DNA from: Haliclona indistincta
Taxonomy: Eukaryota; Porifera; Demospongiae; Haplosclerida; Chalinidae
Assembly: GCA_964017065.1 (NCBI GenBank)
Contig: OZ024791.1
Coordinates: 7,572,384-7,636,383, forward strand
Direction of reading: 5' to 3'
Length of the DNA stretch: 64,000 bases
The notes beneath the pieces were generated by a model. The model was given only the letters and a program-made list of their open reading frames with translations. It had not been told where the DNA came from and did not search any database. How positions within the stretch are numbered: the stretch's first letter is position 1; the number at the start of each line of letters is the position of its first letter. The position numbers and the translations under genes were made by a program. Positions 21,307 to 33,900 of this stretch are shown piece after piece.

Positions 21307-22266
21307 ATGGCAGACCAGTTTGCAGATCAAGTAGCTATCGTTACCGGTGGAGCCCAAGGCCTTGGGCGAGCAGTTACAGAGATGCTGCTGAAAAATGGCT
21401 GTTCAGTAATGGTTTTTGATATTATGGACTCCGGAGAGAGCATGTGTGCTGAAATGCAGAGTCAAGCTGGTAAATTAACCCAACAACACCAAATTGTAGC
21501 TCAATTTTATTTTCTCTGATCAGCTACTGGGTGCAAGTGTATGTTCACTAAGGTGGACGTCTCTGATGAAGGATCAGTAGCTAGTGCTTTTGAGAAGTTT
21601 CGCAGCAATTTCAGTCGTCTGGACATCATGGTGAACTGTGCTGGGATAGTTGGTCCAAATGCTACCAAGACCGAGGACGTGTCTACAGCAGACTTTGACA
21701 AAGTGTATGCTGGTGAGTGAGTGTGTAACAAATTCACATTTGAAATAATTGTGACATTTTTAGTCAATACCAGAGGGAGCTTTTTGATGACCAAATTCTC
21801 TCTTCTTGAAATGAAGAAGAGAGATTACGGTAGGATACTGCTTATCGCATCAATAGCAGGCAAAGAGGTACAGCATACACATATTTAATGGTTGCCGTCT
21901 CTATGATTTGCTACAGGGTAACGCTGGGATGTCACCTTACAGCATGAGCAAGGCTGCTGTGATCGGCTATGTGAAGGCAGTCGGGAAGGAGTATGCTGAG
22001 ACAGGCATCACAGTGAATGCTCTAGCGCCAGCTGTGGTCATGACGGCCATGGTAGAGGCAATGGATAAAGGACAGGTCAAATACATGACGGACAAGATCC
22101 CTATGAAAAGGTGAGCAATGTTTATTGTCAGGAAATCTTAATTCTTGCATGCAGGTGTTGCAAGTTGGATGAAGTTGCGTCCACTGTCAAGTTCATTGTG
22201 TCCAGAGAAGCGTCATTTAATACTGGCTTCTGTTTCGACCTCACAGGAGGCAGAGCAGTTTATTAA
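21307..22266 (+). CDS. Short-chain dehydrogenase/reductase (classical SDR)
   Basis: Five exons, 253 aa: 21307-21469, 21524-21712, 21764-21867, 21917-22110, 22155-22266. Cofactor motif TGGAQGLG at residues 13-20, FDIMD at the end of strand 2 (an acidic residue, favouring NAD(H)), NCAG for the usual NNAG, catalytic Ser147, Tyr160 and Lys164 (YSMSK). The C-terminus FDLTGGRAVY resembles bacterial sugar or 3-oxoacyl reductases of the FabG group more than typical animal SDRs (by recognition; not tested). It is soluble, has no signal peptide, and is probably a tetramer. The substrate cannot be told from sequence. It converges with the 62-aa gene, 58 bp apart. Confidence 0.88.
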
Positions 22267-22324
22267 CTATTAACTAATAACTGCTTCTTCTATACATGTT
22301 ACATACTGTACTGAAAAAATGAAT

Positions 22325-22566
22325 TTAGTATTTGAGAACATTGTTTGTGTGTAAATTGTAATTGTTGGTACTGATCGTTGGTTTAGCGTCTGTAAGGAAT
22401 TGAAGTACGAAGTATAATGGTAATAGCAGATGGATGTCATACCTTCTGGTTGTGTCTTCTGGCATTTTGATACCTTTGGTCTATAGATCTTCACAGTACG
22501 GTTTTGAGGCTGGTTGCTTGGAAACACTTTAGGGAATTTAAAGCTCACTGGTTGAGAGGTCGACAT
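22325..22566 (-). CDS. Probable two-exon gene for a 62-aa basic peptide
   Basis: Minus-strand exons 22566-22443 and 22389-22325, joined by a 53-nt GT-AG intron (phase 1) of the size typical for this genome. The peptide starts MSTSQPVSFKFPKVF, is rich in Lys/Arg/Pro/Gln and ends in a stop 21 codons into exon 2. Support comes from the splice geometry and from its position: it fills the alternating-orientation slot between the SDR gene and the CARD-MATH gene, with starts 87 bp apart. I do not recognise the protein, and a chance frame remains possible. Confidence 0.45.
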
Positions 22567-22653
22567 AGCGAACTTATAAACCACGACCGGTAGCTAGCTT
22601 TGGCAGACAATGAGAGAAAGCAGGAGGAAGCTTGTAGCAGAGCCCACCCACGC

Positions 22654-23729
22654 ATGAGTGGGAGTGGTAAGGTTAACCTAGCCACCATGAATCCTGAAAG
22701 TCTTTCCTCATGTAAAAACGCTGTAGCGACTCGAGTTTTGCGAGATCACTTTCCAGACGTAGTTAAAGGCATTCTTTATCCTGGAACCATAGCTTCTGAG
22801 TTATTCGCTATGGGGATAGTCTCTGACCTCGTGCTAAGGCCAGCTCACAAGGAGACTACTCATGAGCACTCTCAACGACTAGTGAACGAGATGCTACGAG
22901 CAGTAGAGAACAATGCAGAATGTCTGATGAAGATAGTAGATGTTCTGGAACAGTACCCACCTGGTAACTATCTTGCACTGGTGCTGAAGAAAGAATACGA
23001 ATGTAAATCAGATAGATTACTTGATATCATCAACATTTGCATACTACAGCAACCTTGAATGGTTTGCAAACGACCAAAGATGTATCAACGCAAGTTGAGC
23101 AGATACCGATGGAAAATACTAGTCTCTGGAAGAATGCTGCAGTTGGTATGCTGTATATAGTCTTACTTACCATTTTAATTCCTCATGCAGTTGTGGCAGC
23201 TGTATTTATTACTGGGATGGTTATCAAGTACATTGTCGACTTACAGCAGGAGCTTCATGATTTAAAAACAGAGATGCATACTCTTCAACAATATAAGAAA
23301 ATGTTTTTTCTACCTAGGAATTTTACAATGGATGATGTCCACGAGCATTTGGTAGTTTCTGGTGATACTTGGTACAGTGATGCATTTTATACTTCACCTG
23401 GAGGCTACAAGATGTATATCAGTGTAAAGTGTACTTATTCTTATTCTAGGAATGCACGTTTATGTCTATCCATGACATCAGGTGTGTTTCTTATGCGTGG
23501 AGAACATGATGAACAATTGAAGTGGCCATGTGAGGCTAGCTTTACATTTCAAATCATCAGCCAGACAGAGTCAGTGCTGAATTATACCAGCAAGGTCAAC
23601 AATCCTAATGTTCACCAAGCAAGTGATGGCAAACCGACATTGATATGGGAGAAAACAGTAGATTACATCACTCAAGAAGAGGCCAAGCTTAGAAATAGAG
23701 ACTCTCTCACGTTCAAGATTTTTACATAA
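22654..23729 (+). CDS. CARD-like / transmembrane / coiled-coil / MATH (TRAF-domain) protein
   Basis: Exons 22654-23002 and 23050-23729, 342 aa, joined across a 47-nt GT-AG intron. The two parts otherwise look like overlapping frames. Residues about 12-112 are helical with the spacing of a CARD-type death fold (VLRDHFPDVVKGIL ... VNEMLRAVENNAECLMKIVDVL). Residues about 146-177 form a long hydrophobic segment ending GMVIKY. 178-200 is a short coiled coil (DLQQELHDLKTEM). 205-340 is a MATH domain with the landmarks WYSDAF, GGYKMYISV, LCLSM, LKWPCEASFTFQII and DSLTFKIF. TRAF MATH domains bind receptor tails and CARDs mediate homotypic signalling (family knowledge), so this may be a membrane-tethered innate-immune or apoptosis adaptor. 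An upstream in-frame TTG run is ignored; a second ATG lies at 22687. Confidence 0.75.
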
Positions 23730-23790
23730 CGTTAAACAAGTACGTACCACCACCGTCGTTAACGTTAACGTAAACGTATTACATTACTTT

Positions 23791-23803
23791 CTGCGCATGT
23801 GCG
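23791..23803. promoter_or_regulatory. NRF-1-like palindrome upstream of RPL23A
   Basis: CTGCGCATGTGCG, close to the NRF-1 consensus palindrome, lies 38 bases before the RPL23A ATG. An unusual TAACGTTAACGTAAACG run precedes it at 23759-23776. Placement fits a core promoter element of a ribosomal protein gene; binding is inference. Confidence 0.35.
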
Positions 23804-23840
23804 AAATCGTTCTTGAGCTCGAGCACATGTTCTAAGTACA

Positions 23841-24538
23841 ATGCCGGGCAAGACCAAAGTGGTAAAGGCGCCCAGTAAAGGGGGAGAGAAGAAGCCCGCA
23901 GGAGGAGCTAAGAATGGTGAGTTGATAGTAAACTTCACATACAAGAAATTCACTTGTCACACATACCGTGATCCACACACTGACACAGTAGCGGCAGGAA
24001 AGACTAAGGCAAAAGCCGCCGCCCTAAAGGCCAGGAAGGCTGTCATGAAGGGAACTAGGACTACCATAAAGAAGAAAGTGAGGACAAAGGTACACTTCTC
24101 TCGTCCAAAGACCCAGAGGCTGCCCAGAAGACCCAAATATCCGCGAAAATCAGCACCTAGTATCTGCAAGCTAGATCACTACGCCATTGTCAAGTATCCT
24201 CTCACAACAGAGTCTGCAATGAAGAAGATTGAGGACAACAACACACTGGTGTTCATAGTAGACCTGAGGGCAACCAAACCCAAGATCAAGCTAGCCGTCA
24301 AGCGACTGTATGATATTGATGTAGCTAAGGTCAACACATTGATCAGGTGAGTCAATGTGTGATTGTACTCGTGTGAGGTTACTTGCTGTATAGACCGGAC
24401 GGCAAGAAGAAGGCGTATGTACGACTAGCACCAGATTACGATGCCCTTGATGTCGCCAACAAAGTAAGTGACAATGGTGTAGTTGGCTAACTTCACTACC
24501 ACTTTTTCTTCCATTCTTTCTAGATCGGGATAATCTAA
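23841..24538 (+). CDS. RPL23A: Ribosomal protein uL23 (RPL23A)
   Basis: Four exons, 172 aa: 23841-23916, 23989-24346, 24394-24463, 24524-24538. Exons 2-4 contain the diagnostic [55 protein letters not shown] and [21 protein letters not shown] Lys-rich eukaryote-specific N-terminus precedes them. uL23 binds 28S rRNA at the peptide exit tunnel and docks SRP and other factors (family knowledge). The first intron is 72 nt with no stop in frame, so retention would insert 24 residues without a frameshift. The last exon is only five codons including the stop. Confidence 0.97.
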
Positions 24539-24975
24539 GCAATGAACAGTTACATTATTGCACGTTTGTGTTTTCAAAAGAGTCTTTGTGAAATTTCTTT
24601 TAAATTCACCAACCAGTCTAGACATGGAGACAGTCCGAGCGAGACAGTCCCTATTACAGGAGGGAGGAGTTTCGGTATAGATTCAGGCTTGCTGAGGGTA
24701 GAGGTTAATAAGGTCTTGTTGGATGATAATTATTTTTTTCAACGTGTGCACATGTAATACACTCTTCATAATATATGAAAAAATAATGAGAACACTTGTG
24801 AAAAAATAGAGATGTTCATGAAATAATTGAGCATCGTGATCTGAGTGAAAAGTTGATAACAAGTATCAAAAATAAACAGACAATTAAATCACAATAATAG
24901 ATACTGTACATGGGATATATATCTCGTGTGAAACATGACAAAAAGTTGACAAAACTGGAGTTTTTTTCGAAAAGT
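24539..24975. other. Convergent spacer between RPL23A and KSR
   Basis: 437 bp holding the 3' ends of both genes. A short frame at 24542-24757 has no recognisable content. No inverted repeat was noticed. Confidence 0.5.
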
Positions 24976-27900
24976 TTAAATGTAGAGCAAGTTGTCGACA
25001 GACTTGGAGAGGTTGATAGGATGGGAAGGGCTTCGTGTGATGGGTGTGTGCTTGCGGAGCTGACGAGCAAGGTTCTCCTTTAGATCGCTGAATGCTGGAC
25101 GCTCAAATGGGTCCTCGTTCCAACATGACCATACAAGATCCTGTGAGACAGATATAAAATCATAACGTCAAATTTCAAATATTTTCCATCTTTACGCACC
25201 TTCAATTTCTTTGGTACATCGTGGTTCTTGAACTCCTGTCTCCGCCCCATACTGATCAGATAGATGATCACTTGTGGTTCATACGTGAATCCCAGTCGGT
25301 CGGCAGCGAATGGAAACTTCTTTGTCAACATCTCATACAGGATGGTTCTGCAAGAGTAGAGTAGATGGTCAATAATAGTGTGCGTACGTATTTGTATGTG
25401 TGTCTTACCCGAAGGAATAGACATCAGATTTTTCAGTAAAGGGATAGTATTCCTCTGAATCACCATATTTTCTGTGTGACGGGACTCTTTTCATAATTTC
25501 AGGAGCAAAGTAGCACAGCTTAGTACGCTCAATACACAGCGACTGTTCATCTCTGGAGAGAGAAAATATTTTTCAAACACTGCACACGTATCACTAATCT
25601 GTCATGTGACTAGCAACTGTACATTTATCACTAATCTGTCATGTGACTAGCAACTGTACATGTACTCACTTTCGTTGCCATGTGTTGAGACAGCTGAACC
25701 CAGTGTCTGTGATGACCACTTTGTCCTTCTCGACAGTCTTCTCCAAGAACACATTACGTGTTGTGAGGTTCTTGTGCAGAATGCCTCGAGCATGCAAATA
25801 ACCCATTGCCTGAGGAGCAACAAAGAACAGTTAATAGCATTTTATCACAAATGTCTTATTTTCATCATACCTGTGCAATCTGACGTGAAATGTTGACCAC
25901 TTTGTCTACGGAGAAGCTTTCTCCCCAGTGATGGATACGCTTGTATATCGTAGGACCCTTTGAGAAACTGTGTGCACAGTAATATAGTTAATACACTAGT
26001 GTAGAATGGTTGTATAGAGTAGTTACCTAGTGACGATAGCAAAGTTGGGCGGAGTGAAACATGCTCCCATGAACAATACGAGATTGTCGTGTCTGATTTT
26101 CTTCAAAAGAGAAACCTACAAGCAATGAAGATGAATGATCGTAACAGAGAGACTGAGTGAGCTTACTTTTTCTTTGAACTGCTGTATTTGTAGAAGTGTT
26201 GCATTGGGCATGTAGTACTGTTTCACGGCTACTTCGCCGTGCCAGTAAGCTCGAAACACCTCAGTACCCATACTCCTTGTTAGGGACTCCTTGTTGAACC
26301 GAAGATCGTCATACGGAATAATCCACTCGTCAACAACACTCTGTCGATGCTGGTAGCAAAGATGAAAATCAATTTGGTACAAGGAGTAAAGAGCAATCAC
26401 TTACCAGTCTGAATTGTCTGTGGTCAAGGCCTTCCTCAATCGTCCCTTGACTGCCGCCATTGAACATATCTGACTCAGCATAGCTACTGGTATCATCATC
26501 CTCAGCCTAAGGGAAGAGGGTAATGGCGTGATTGTGAGATGCATTAAGCAGGAACGTACTGGTAAGCTATCCACCAGAGTGCTAGCTTTAGAATCAGCTG
26601 TAGACACAGTGTTGACTAGTGAGTCTCTCTGCCATTTGAGATTGTCTTCAGATGAAAATAGACTAAAGAATCAGAAGATGAGAGACTGGATTCATGGATA
26701 CAGGATGGACTCACCTATTAGGAGGGCTGCCTGGAGACTGTTCCTCATTCGGGAGGAGCAAGTTAGGAAGAGACTGTGCCGACACCACTTGAGGAGGTGG
26801 GCGAAGTCCACGAGGTCCTGAAAGCCGATCTGTGTCTGATATATCATTCTGACTACTGTCCTGAGAACTGCATGAGCTGAGATACTGTGAATCCTCTTCG
26901 CTTCTGAACCTCTCCCTTCTTGCTCTCTGCCTTCCCATGTAGGATTCATCATCAGCGCTGTCATCAGTGAAGATCACAGGTACACTGCTGGTGTAACCAC
27001 TGGTGTAAGAAGCATAGGAATTAGGGTACAACTCCATGTTCATGTGCTCCGTTGGTGAGTGGAGCGACACGGGAGTGTTGCATGGGCTAGAATGAGGCGA
27101 GGTTGACGGACTGGAACTGGTGCTATGGTGTGGACGATAGTGTTGCTGATGGAGAGGAGAGGGATGGTAGGTGTTTGGGACTTCCAGACGAGTAGCGGAT
27201 GTCTGGTGAGTGAAAACAGGCACTTCGTGGTCATGTACTGGACTTCCTGCTTGTGGCTGATGACGCCTGTTCACTACAGGACTGTACTGACCTGAAAATA
27301 GCAAGAAAGGAAAGTTGCTAAAACCATAAAACAGTCTGTTATTGTACTCAGTACTCACTGTTAAAGGGCTCTCTTGAGAGGTTTGGTATCATAAAATGTG
27401 TTTCATCGTCTTCGGTCAGTTCACCTCCGTCTACAAGTACTCTTGACTGAGAGAGCATTGCAGGAGGTGTCTGAGGAGAGCTCTGTGCACTGGACGATGA
27501 TGACATTACCAGACTACCCCCTTTGCCTCTTGTCTGATAGTATGTCTGCTGTTTGTATTGCTGGTTATACTGTACTTGCTGTATCACATTCTCAAGAGAA
27601 GGAGCAGGAGTGTGACCCAGCAGAAGATGACGCTTGAAGTACTTGATGAGCTCTCGAGAAAGACCGCACGATGGAGGAGCTAGTTTAGCACAGCTCTTAT
27701 GACACTTGTATCTATGAAGCAGAAAGCGAGTGAGTGATCGATTCTTTGGTTTGGTTCAACTTACTTGCAGTCTTTGCATTTACATCCCTGCATCACCATT
27801 GTCTTCTTGCAGTAATCACACAAATGAGGCTTTAGGTAAGTTTTGCTGACGAATCTGAAAACAAACACGGAATGAATTGTACAATACACAAGTCAATACT

Positions 27901-30900
27901 GCTCTTTCATTCGAGTTTCAACATCGCAACGCAAACACATGTGGAAACATACACATTGATAAAAGTGAAAAAAATGCCTTGAGGTTTTTTTAGCGTGACT
28001 GAAAGTTTATCAACTCAGCACGAAGGCTATCGTACACATCGTTTGTATACACAACACGTACAGTTAATACATCTAGTGGACCGTATCAAATCATTATTAC
28101 TTTATTTATTTATTTTTTTCTGGATGATTTAATCTTTTTTTGCACGTCATGCTTGCAGGGCTGACTCCCCCTGTCCTTCGTAGACATAGCAACAATCGAA
28201 CCATGAAATTTACACGCTCGTTACTATTTATAGCTCATTACTATGGCAACGTATATACAAGCACAAGCAATAGTAACAATAATTCGGTGGTAAACAATGC
28301 CCTATATGGACCATGTATACTATGGATATGTGTAAGCTGATACTTGTATATATTATGCATCTGGTTTGAAAAATCTGATAAGCTTGTGCTTGAAGTCTAA
28401 CAAGTAGTTTGTGTTACCTGTGACGTATAGCATGACCCATCACTCCTGTTGGGTTGTACTCGCTGGGCACACGAGGTGATGTTGGGACACTTGTGGAATG
28501 ATGATTAACTGGAGGGAAGATAGAAGAGGAGTAAAATTGTAGCAATGTTCATTGTGTTTACACCGTACCTCTTTCAAGGCTGTTGTCACCATTGACAGCA
28601 TGGTAAGCTAGCCGAGGCACTGAGTGAGATTTACCAGATTGGGGCAGAGAATATTCAACTTGGTCCAACTCTTCGTTACTGGTTCTCACGAGAGGCAGAT
28701 CCACCATAGACGCAGAGGTTCCTGTGTCCTTGCTCAGTCTTCGTTGGCGTGGTGTAGCCGCCTGGACTCCGCTTGCCTCTGAGTTAGATCGGAATGGTGC
28801 TTCAGCATGGGTGTGTGGGCGAGTCGACTCGCTACCATTGAGTTCTTGTGAGATGCTTCGTGAGAAGTGGGGGCCGCTTGCCATGATCCGGCGCATTTGA
28901 GGATGGGTCTTGGTAGATGGTGAATTGAGTGTGCTGTATTGCACAATGGATGGCTGGCTACCAGTACGAGTGGTCAGTGCAGTGGTGCTGTAGTATGGCG
29001 GACTAGGTGAGCGATAGTCACTGGCTACCTCGTTCTCAGGAACCGCCACAGGTAGAATGAGATTAGCAAGCGGAGGATTGGAGTGTGAACGAGTGTGCCC
29101 TAGTCGACGCTTGGGCTTAGGAGGTTCCTCAAGTTGGGTTGGTGCCGGATGAACTGCTGGCTGTGGAGCACTCATATCAGAGTTGAGGGATGAAGAAGAA
29201 GAGCTATAGCTTGGACCAGGTTGCTCACTTCCTGTGAAGTAGCCACTGCTGCTGCCAAGACTACTCTTCTTGGTGAAAGGAGGGCTGCTGTCCACTGATG
29301 TAGTGAGTAGGGCAGGAGAGCTGTACTGGTAGGGCAGCCCTAGAGAGACAGTAGTAATGGTAACTGGAGCGGTAGTAGCAGAAATAGAGTGAATTGAGGA
29401 AGGAGTGAGAGGTGTGACTGGGGTGGAGCTTCGACTGTGCTGCAGTTGAGGTCCAGTAGTGGGTGACACTGCACTCATACGACTGGAACATGAGTCTTTT
29501 CTGTTGTCAAGAGATGCTATAGAAGCAATGGAACTCAACCGCCCAGACGATGAGTAACGCCTAATGTCATATGCTCCAGCAGTTGGCTTCTCTCCTCTCT
29601 CCCATATTTCTAAAAGAAAGAGATTAAAATGAAGTGTGGTCAAGGTGGGGGAGTTGGAGCCAATCTTTTGTGATCTCAAAAATGAATTTTCAACTGCCTA
29701 TATAGTAAACATAACCTTTGCCGCTTTCAAGAGAGGGTGTGTGAGCACGGTCTAAAGGCTTTCCTATATTCAAAGCTAACACTTCCTGTTATAAAATGCA
29801 TTCTAATTCATGCCAGCACTGAATACTCACATAGAAATATGAATAATTATTTTACAGTAGATCTCACTAAAATTAGCACACTTTACTATAATTAGCACGA
29901 ACACTTACAAATTGTCATGTCAGCTAATGCGCTCATTAACACGCCCTAAAATAAATCACACTTAAAATTTTTGAGCAGAGACAAACATATAAGTCATTAC
30001 TTTATAGCATGGAACTATAAAACCACAGAGAAAGGTGAATTAAATCATGCTTTTCTTGCAATTAAAAGTTCAAAGCAACTTTTAGTGATGTATTAGGCTT
30101 GAGTAGATCAAAGAGTACAACCCTGGTTTAGCAAACAGTTCAAAGAACTTGTACCAATACATGAAAGGGTCAGTGTGTACCCTGCCCACACATCATCTAG
30201 ACTCAGTATTGTATGTGTTCAAAGAGTGTGTTTAAAATGAGCTTATTACAATCTGCTGTATACTCTAGAGCCTTGAGCTATTATTGACAGGATGTGAGTA
30301 GCAGCCAACAATGGGTTCCCATACTGTTTAGACTCGTACTGGCCGGTCTGTGCCAAAGTACACACATTAACAAACACTTCAAAGAGGAACAAATTAGACA
30401 AAACCAGTGAACCAGAAGTCTGGCTAGAGTATAGCCCATCACATCATGACCTGGTGGTCTGGCAGTGTAAAAGATAATATCACAAAAGTATTAACATTGA
30501 ACAAAGCAGATGCATGCATTCACTATCTATAGGCCCATAGTACCACACAATAGAAAAGACCAGCACTGCTACACATTGTATCAGATATCTAAGGTTCAGC
30601 TCACATGCTAGATCAGTCGACCCCATACACAGTGCATGATACACATGTTTTGATGATTTTGATAGCAAGTGTACTGTGACACTACAAAGATATGACTACA
30701 CTTGTATAACAGCTGTCTAAATACATTGATACGTACCAGCATATCTGACCAGTAAACAGGCAACAGTGGAGCATATCTAAAATGAACAAGCATGTCATTT
30801 TGATTTCCTCAACAATCTGTCTCAGAAGCTTGTTTTGAAGTTATGGAATCTCTCTAAAAACGGAACACACCAAGCTCTAATGCAAAAGTGTTTATGAAAA

Positions 30901-33900
30901 TTCCTGCCAGTGTATAAGTGTCAGCTACTCACAGGTGTTCAAAATTTGGAGCGTTCATTAAGTGTGTCATCCTTACGCTGTTTCTGTGCAATAATCTATG
31001 CTTACTGCAGATGCACGATTCTTAGTGTTAGCATGACAGCTGGAACAATGACCAGGTGGGTAGTAGAGGGAGAGGAGGTGGGGGAGACCTAATCAAATTA
31101 ACTTCCATATAGAATAGGCAAATAGCGCCTGTTTGTGTGGTAATGGGAGTATACTGCATGGATGGTTGGTCAGCTGTGAGGAAATTCAATAGTATGGTAG
31201 CAAACAGGATTTATTAGGAGCAACACAGTACACATCCTCCAATCACTCCTTCTGTCTTGCTTTCTCTGCTGTTTGCTTGCTATTGCTAGTTATAGAATGC
31301 ATACAGTGAGTCCCTGAGGAATGTATGCAAGTTTTGAAGGAGAGCAATGTTTGTATGTGTGGTGGATCTTGTGGTTATGTGGTAAACCAAGGTGTGTAGT
31401 ATTGTGGTCTGTGTTGATGTTCCCAAGCCTCTTGAAACGAGACTTTAGCACCTCAAAATTATCATGCACCAAGAGAGGCAATACACTGATCAGGATTAGT
31501 GGATTAGAAGTACAACTGATGATTGAACTGCCAGGAAGTGACTAAGAAAGGAAGCAGCAGAAATGAAGACCTCTTCATATTAGGAGAGGAAGTAAGTTTG
31601 AGGCACTGTGTAACTCAGTTCCTTGAACCAAGGAGACAATCCTGCTGTACTATAAACTGCTAATTTATGATGTATAGACAAGGGCATTCCATTTAGACAG
31701 AGCATTCCAGCATAGTACACAAGTATTGCTAAAGTATGCTGTGTACACCTTTCTCAGCTTGGTCTAGATCAAAGAATTTCGAGATAATAGAGTGCATTAG
31801 CACATTGCTGTACTTAGGGACTGGTGCATCTGGTTGCCTCTGGAGGCTTAGAGGTGTGTGACATAAGAACAGGTTTCCCTACTATATCACAAGACACAGC
31901 TAAGATGACAAACCTATCATATGATACAGGTCACACGGCTGGGCACCTATGAATAACACTATCCCAATGAATACCATTACACCCAATGCATTGTTTGAAC
32001 AAACAAAGTAACGATATTCATTGCTTAGATATACATTGAGTCTGCAACCATGAATCACACCTGATAGAAACTAATAGAAATGTCAGCAATGCAGACTATC
32101 AATACAACAATGCAGCTAATCATTATGCTAGACAAACAAGACAATGACTGGTTCAGTTTGTACTGCAGTAGATCACAGCCAGCAGCAAAACACACTTAAG
32201 CTGTAATTACAATTCTCAGCAAAAGGAAGTCAACAGCACTAGTACTGGTGTGCCAAAAACAATACTATCCAGCCTACAAGCTTTGAACACACACACTGCT
32301 AGACAGACAGGGAGAGAGAGCAAAGTGCAGAGTATCATTTCACATACTAAAGAATGTGTCTGAATGTGTTGAGGTGCTTGCAATCAACAAACACTGTTAC
32401 TCACTCCAGGACACACATGAATTATGAATTTCAGCCGCTCTAATATTGCTATATTTTACACTATATAGTGTATAGTGAGCATTACATAGTATTACAACAT
32501 CCAGTGGATGCAAGCATGCATGAGTAGACAGCAATTCATGTCATTCTAAGAGCATGAGTGTAGCAAATGTACAGCCAATCAGACTCAGGGAATGAATCTA
32601 TGGAATGTAACATATCATAGTAGCCTGAAAATCGCACGATAATATACAGGCACTTGTATGAGCTCATCTATTACATTATTATACACTCCTAACAAGACAC
32701 ATAATTCTAGACAGCTTGCTAACATTATACTGCGCCTTTGATCTCTCTATAAACACATATGGCAGAGTCTGATGACGGTTACACCTGTTGCACGGCCCGG
32801 CGCATACACGGTGGAATGATAGAAAGCGGTACACACTCTCACACCTGGCTATGATTCCGGGCGAAACAGATGGTAATGTTGATATAGGTGTGTTGTGTAG
32901 GTGTGTCCTGCATGTCACCATGACAGGGAATCAGGAGGTCAAAGTGGATGTCAAAATAGAGTGTCTATAGTTATCTACTGTACAGTGTATGTTACAGTAT
33001 ATATAGGTTTAATTAAACTAATGGGCTTGATGCTAGTATCATAACAAAGGTCATCGCTTTTTGTCATGATGTCACCTTGGAAGTCTGTGCTACTTCCTGT
33101 GATTTTATTGGTTACCATGGTGAGCAGAGAGAACACTTAGCTAGAACATATCACCCTCTATAGTACTGTGCTACTAGGAATTATATTTTTTACATCACTC
33201 ACCGAAGTAATAACTCAGTAAGTCCAGTAACCTCACTACTTTGTGCAAGTCTTCTTGTGGTAGGTCCAGTCGAAGAAAGAGTTGCTGCAGCTCTTGGACG
33301 CCCATGGAAAATATACCATCTAGAGTGAGTCCTTCTGCAGCTTCTGCATCGAGCAGAATCTAGAGAAGAGAGAGATATAGATCGATAATCTGTACACAAG
33401 CAGAGGGAAAGTACAGCTGGTATTTAGTAATAACAACAGTGCCTCCTTATAAAGCACATTATAACCATCACACACAATCTAGGCACTAGCACTAATGCAC
33501 ACGTGCAGCCTATACAGGATCTTTGTTAGGCAAAGCTTTAACGATCCCAAATTTTCTAGTAAGGTTTTGTAAGGAACAAACAAGTGGAGCATTACTCTAG
33601 GGATCAGACCACCACATGGGGGGCAAGTGTGGTTGACCAGCAGTGGGGGAGAGGAAAGAGAAGAGGGGGTATTCATAGAGTGAGGAAGAGAAAGGCATAA
33701 ACAGCTCTAAGAAGGTCAGTCTAGAGTTGTGTGACATAGTACAGATTCCAGTCTGAATTCCAGGCATACTTCCTATGATTGTTTAGAATGGGCAGCACTG
33801 TCCAATGAATAAAGAGCCGAAATTCATTACCATGTAATACTAGTGACTAAGTGAAGCTAATCTCTCAGAAGGTGAAGACCTGCTTGTCACAAGAGAGTTG

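Noticed and set aside
23037..23058. Two overlapping genes at the CARD/MATH boundary
   Set aside because: A 47-nt GT-AG intron (23003-23049) joins the two frames in phase, so one gene is simpler.
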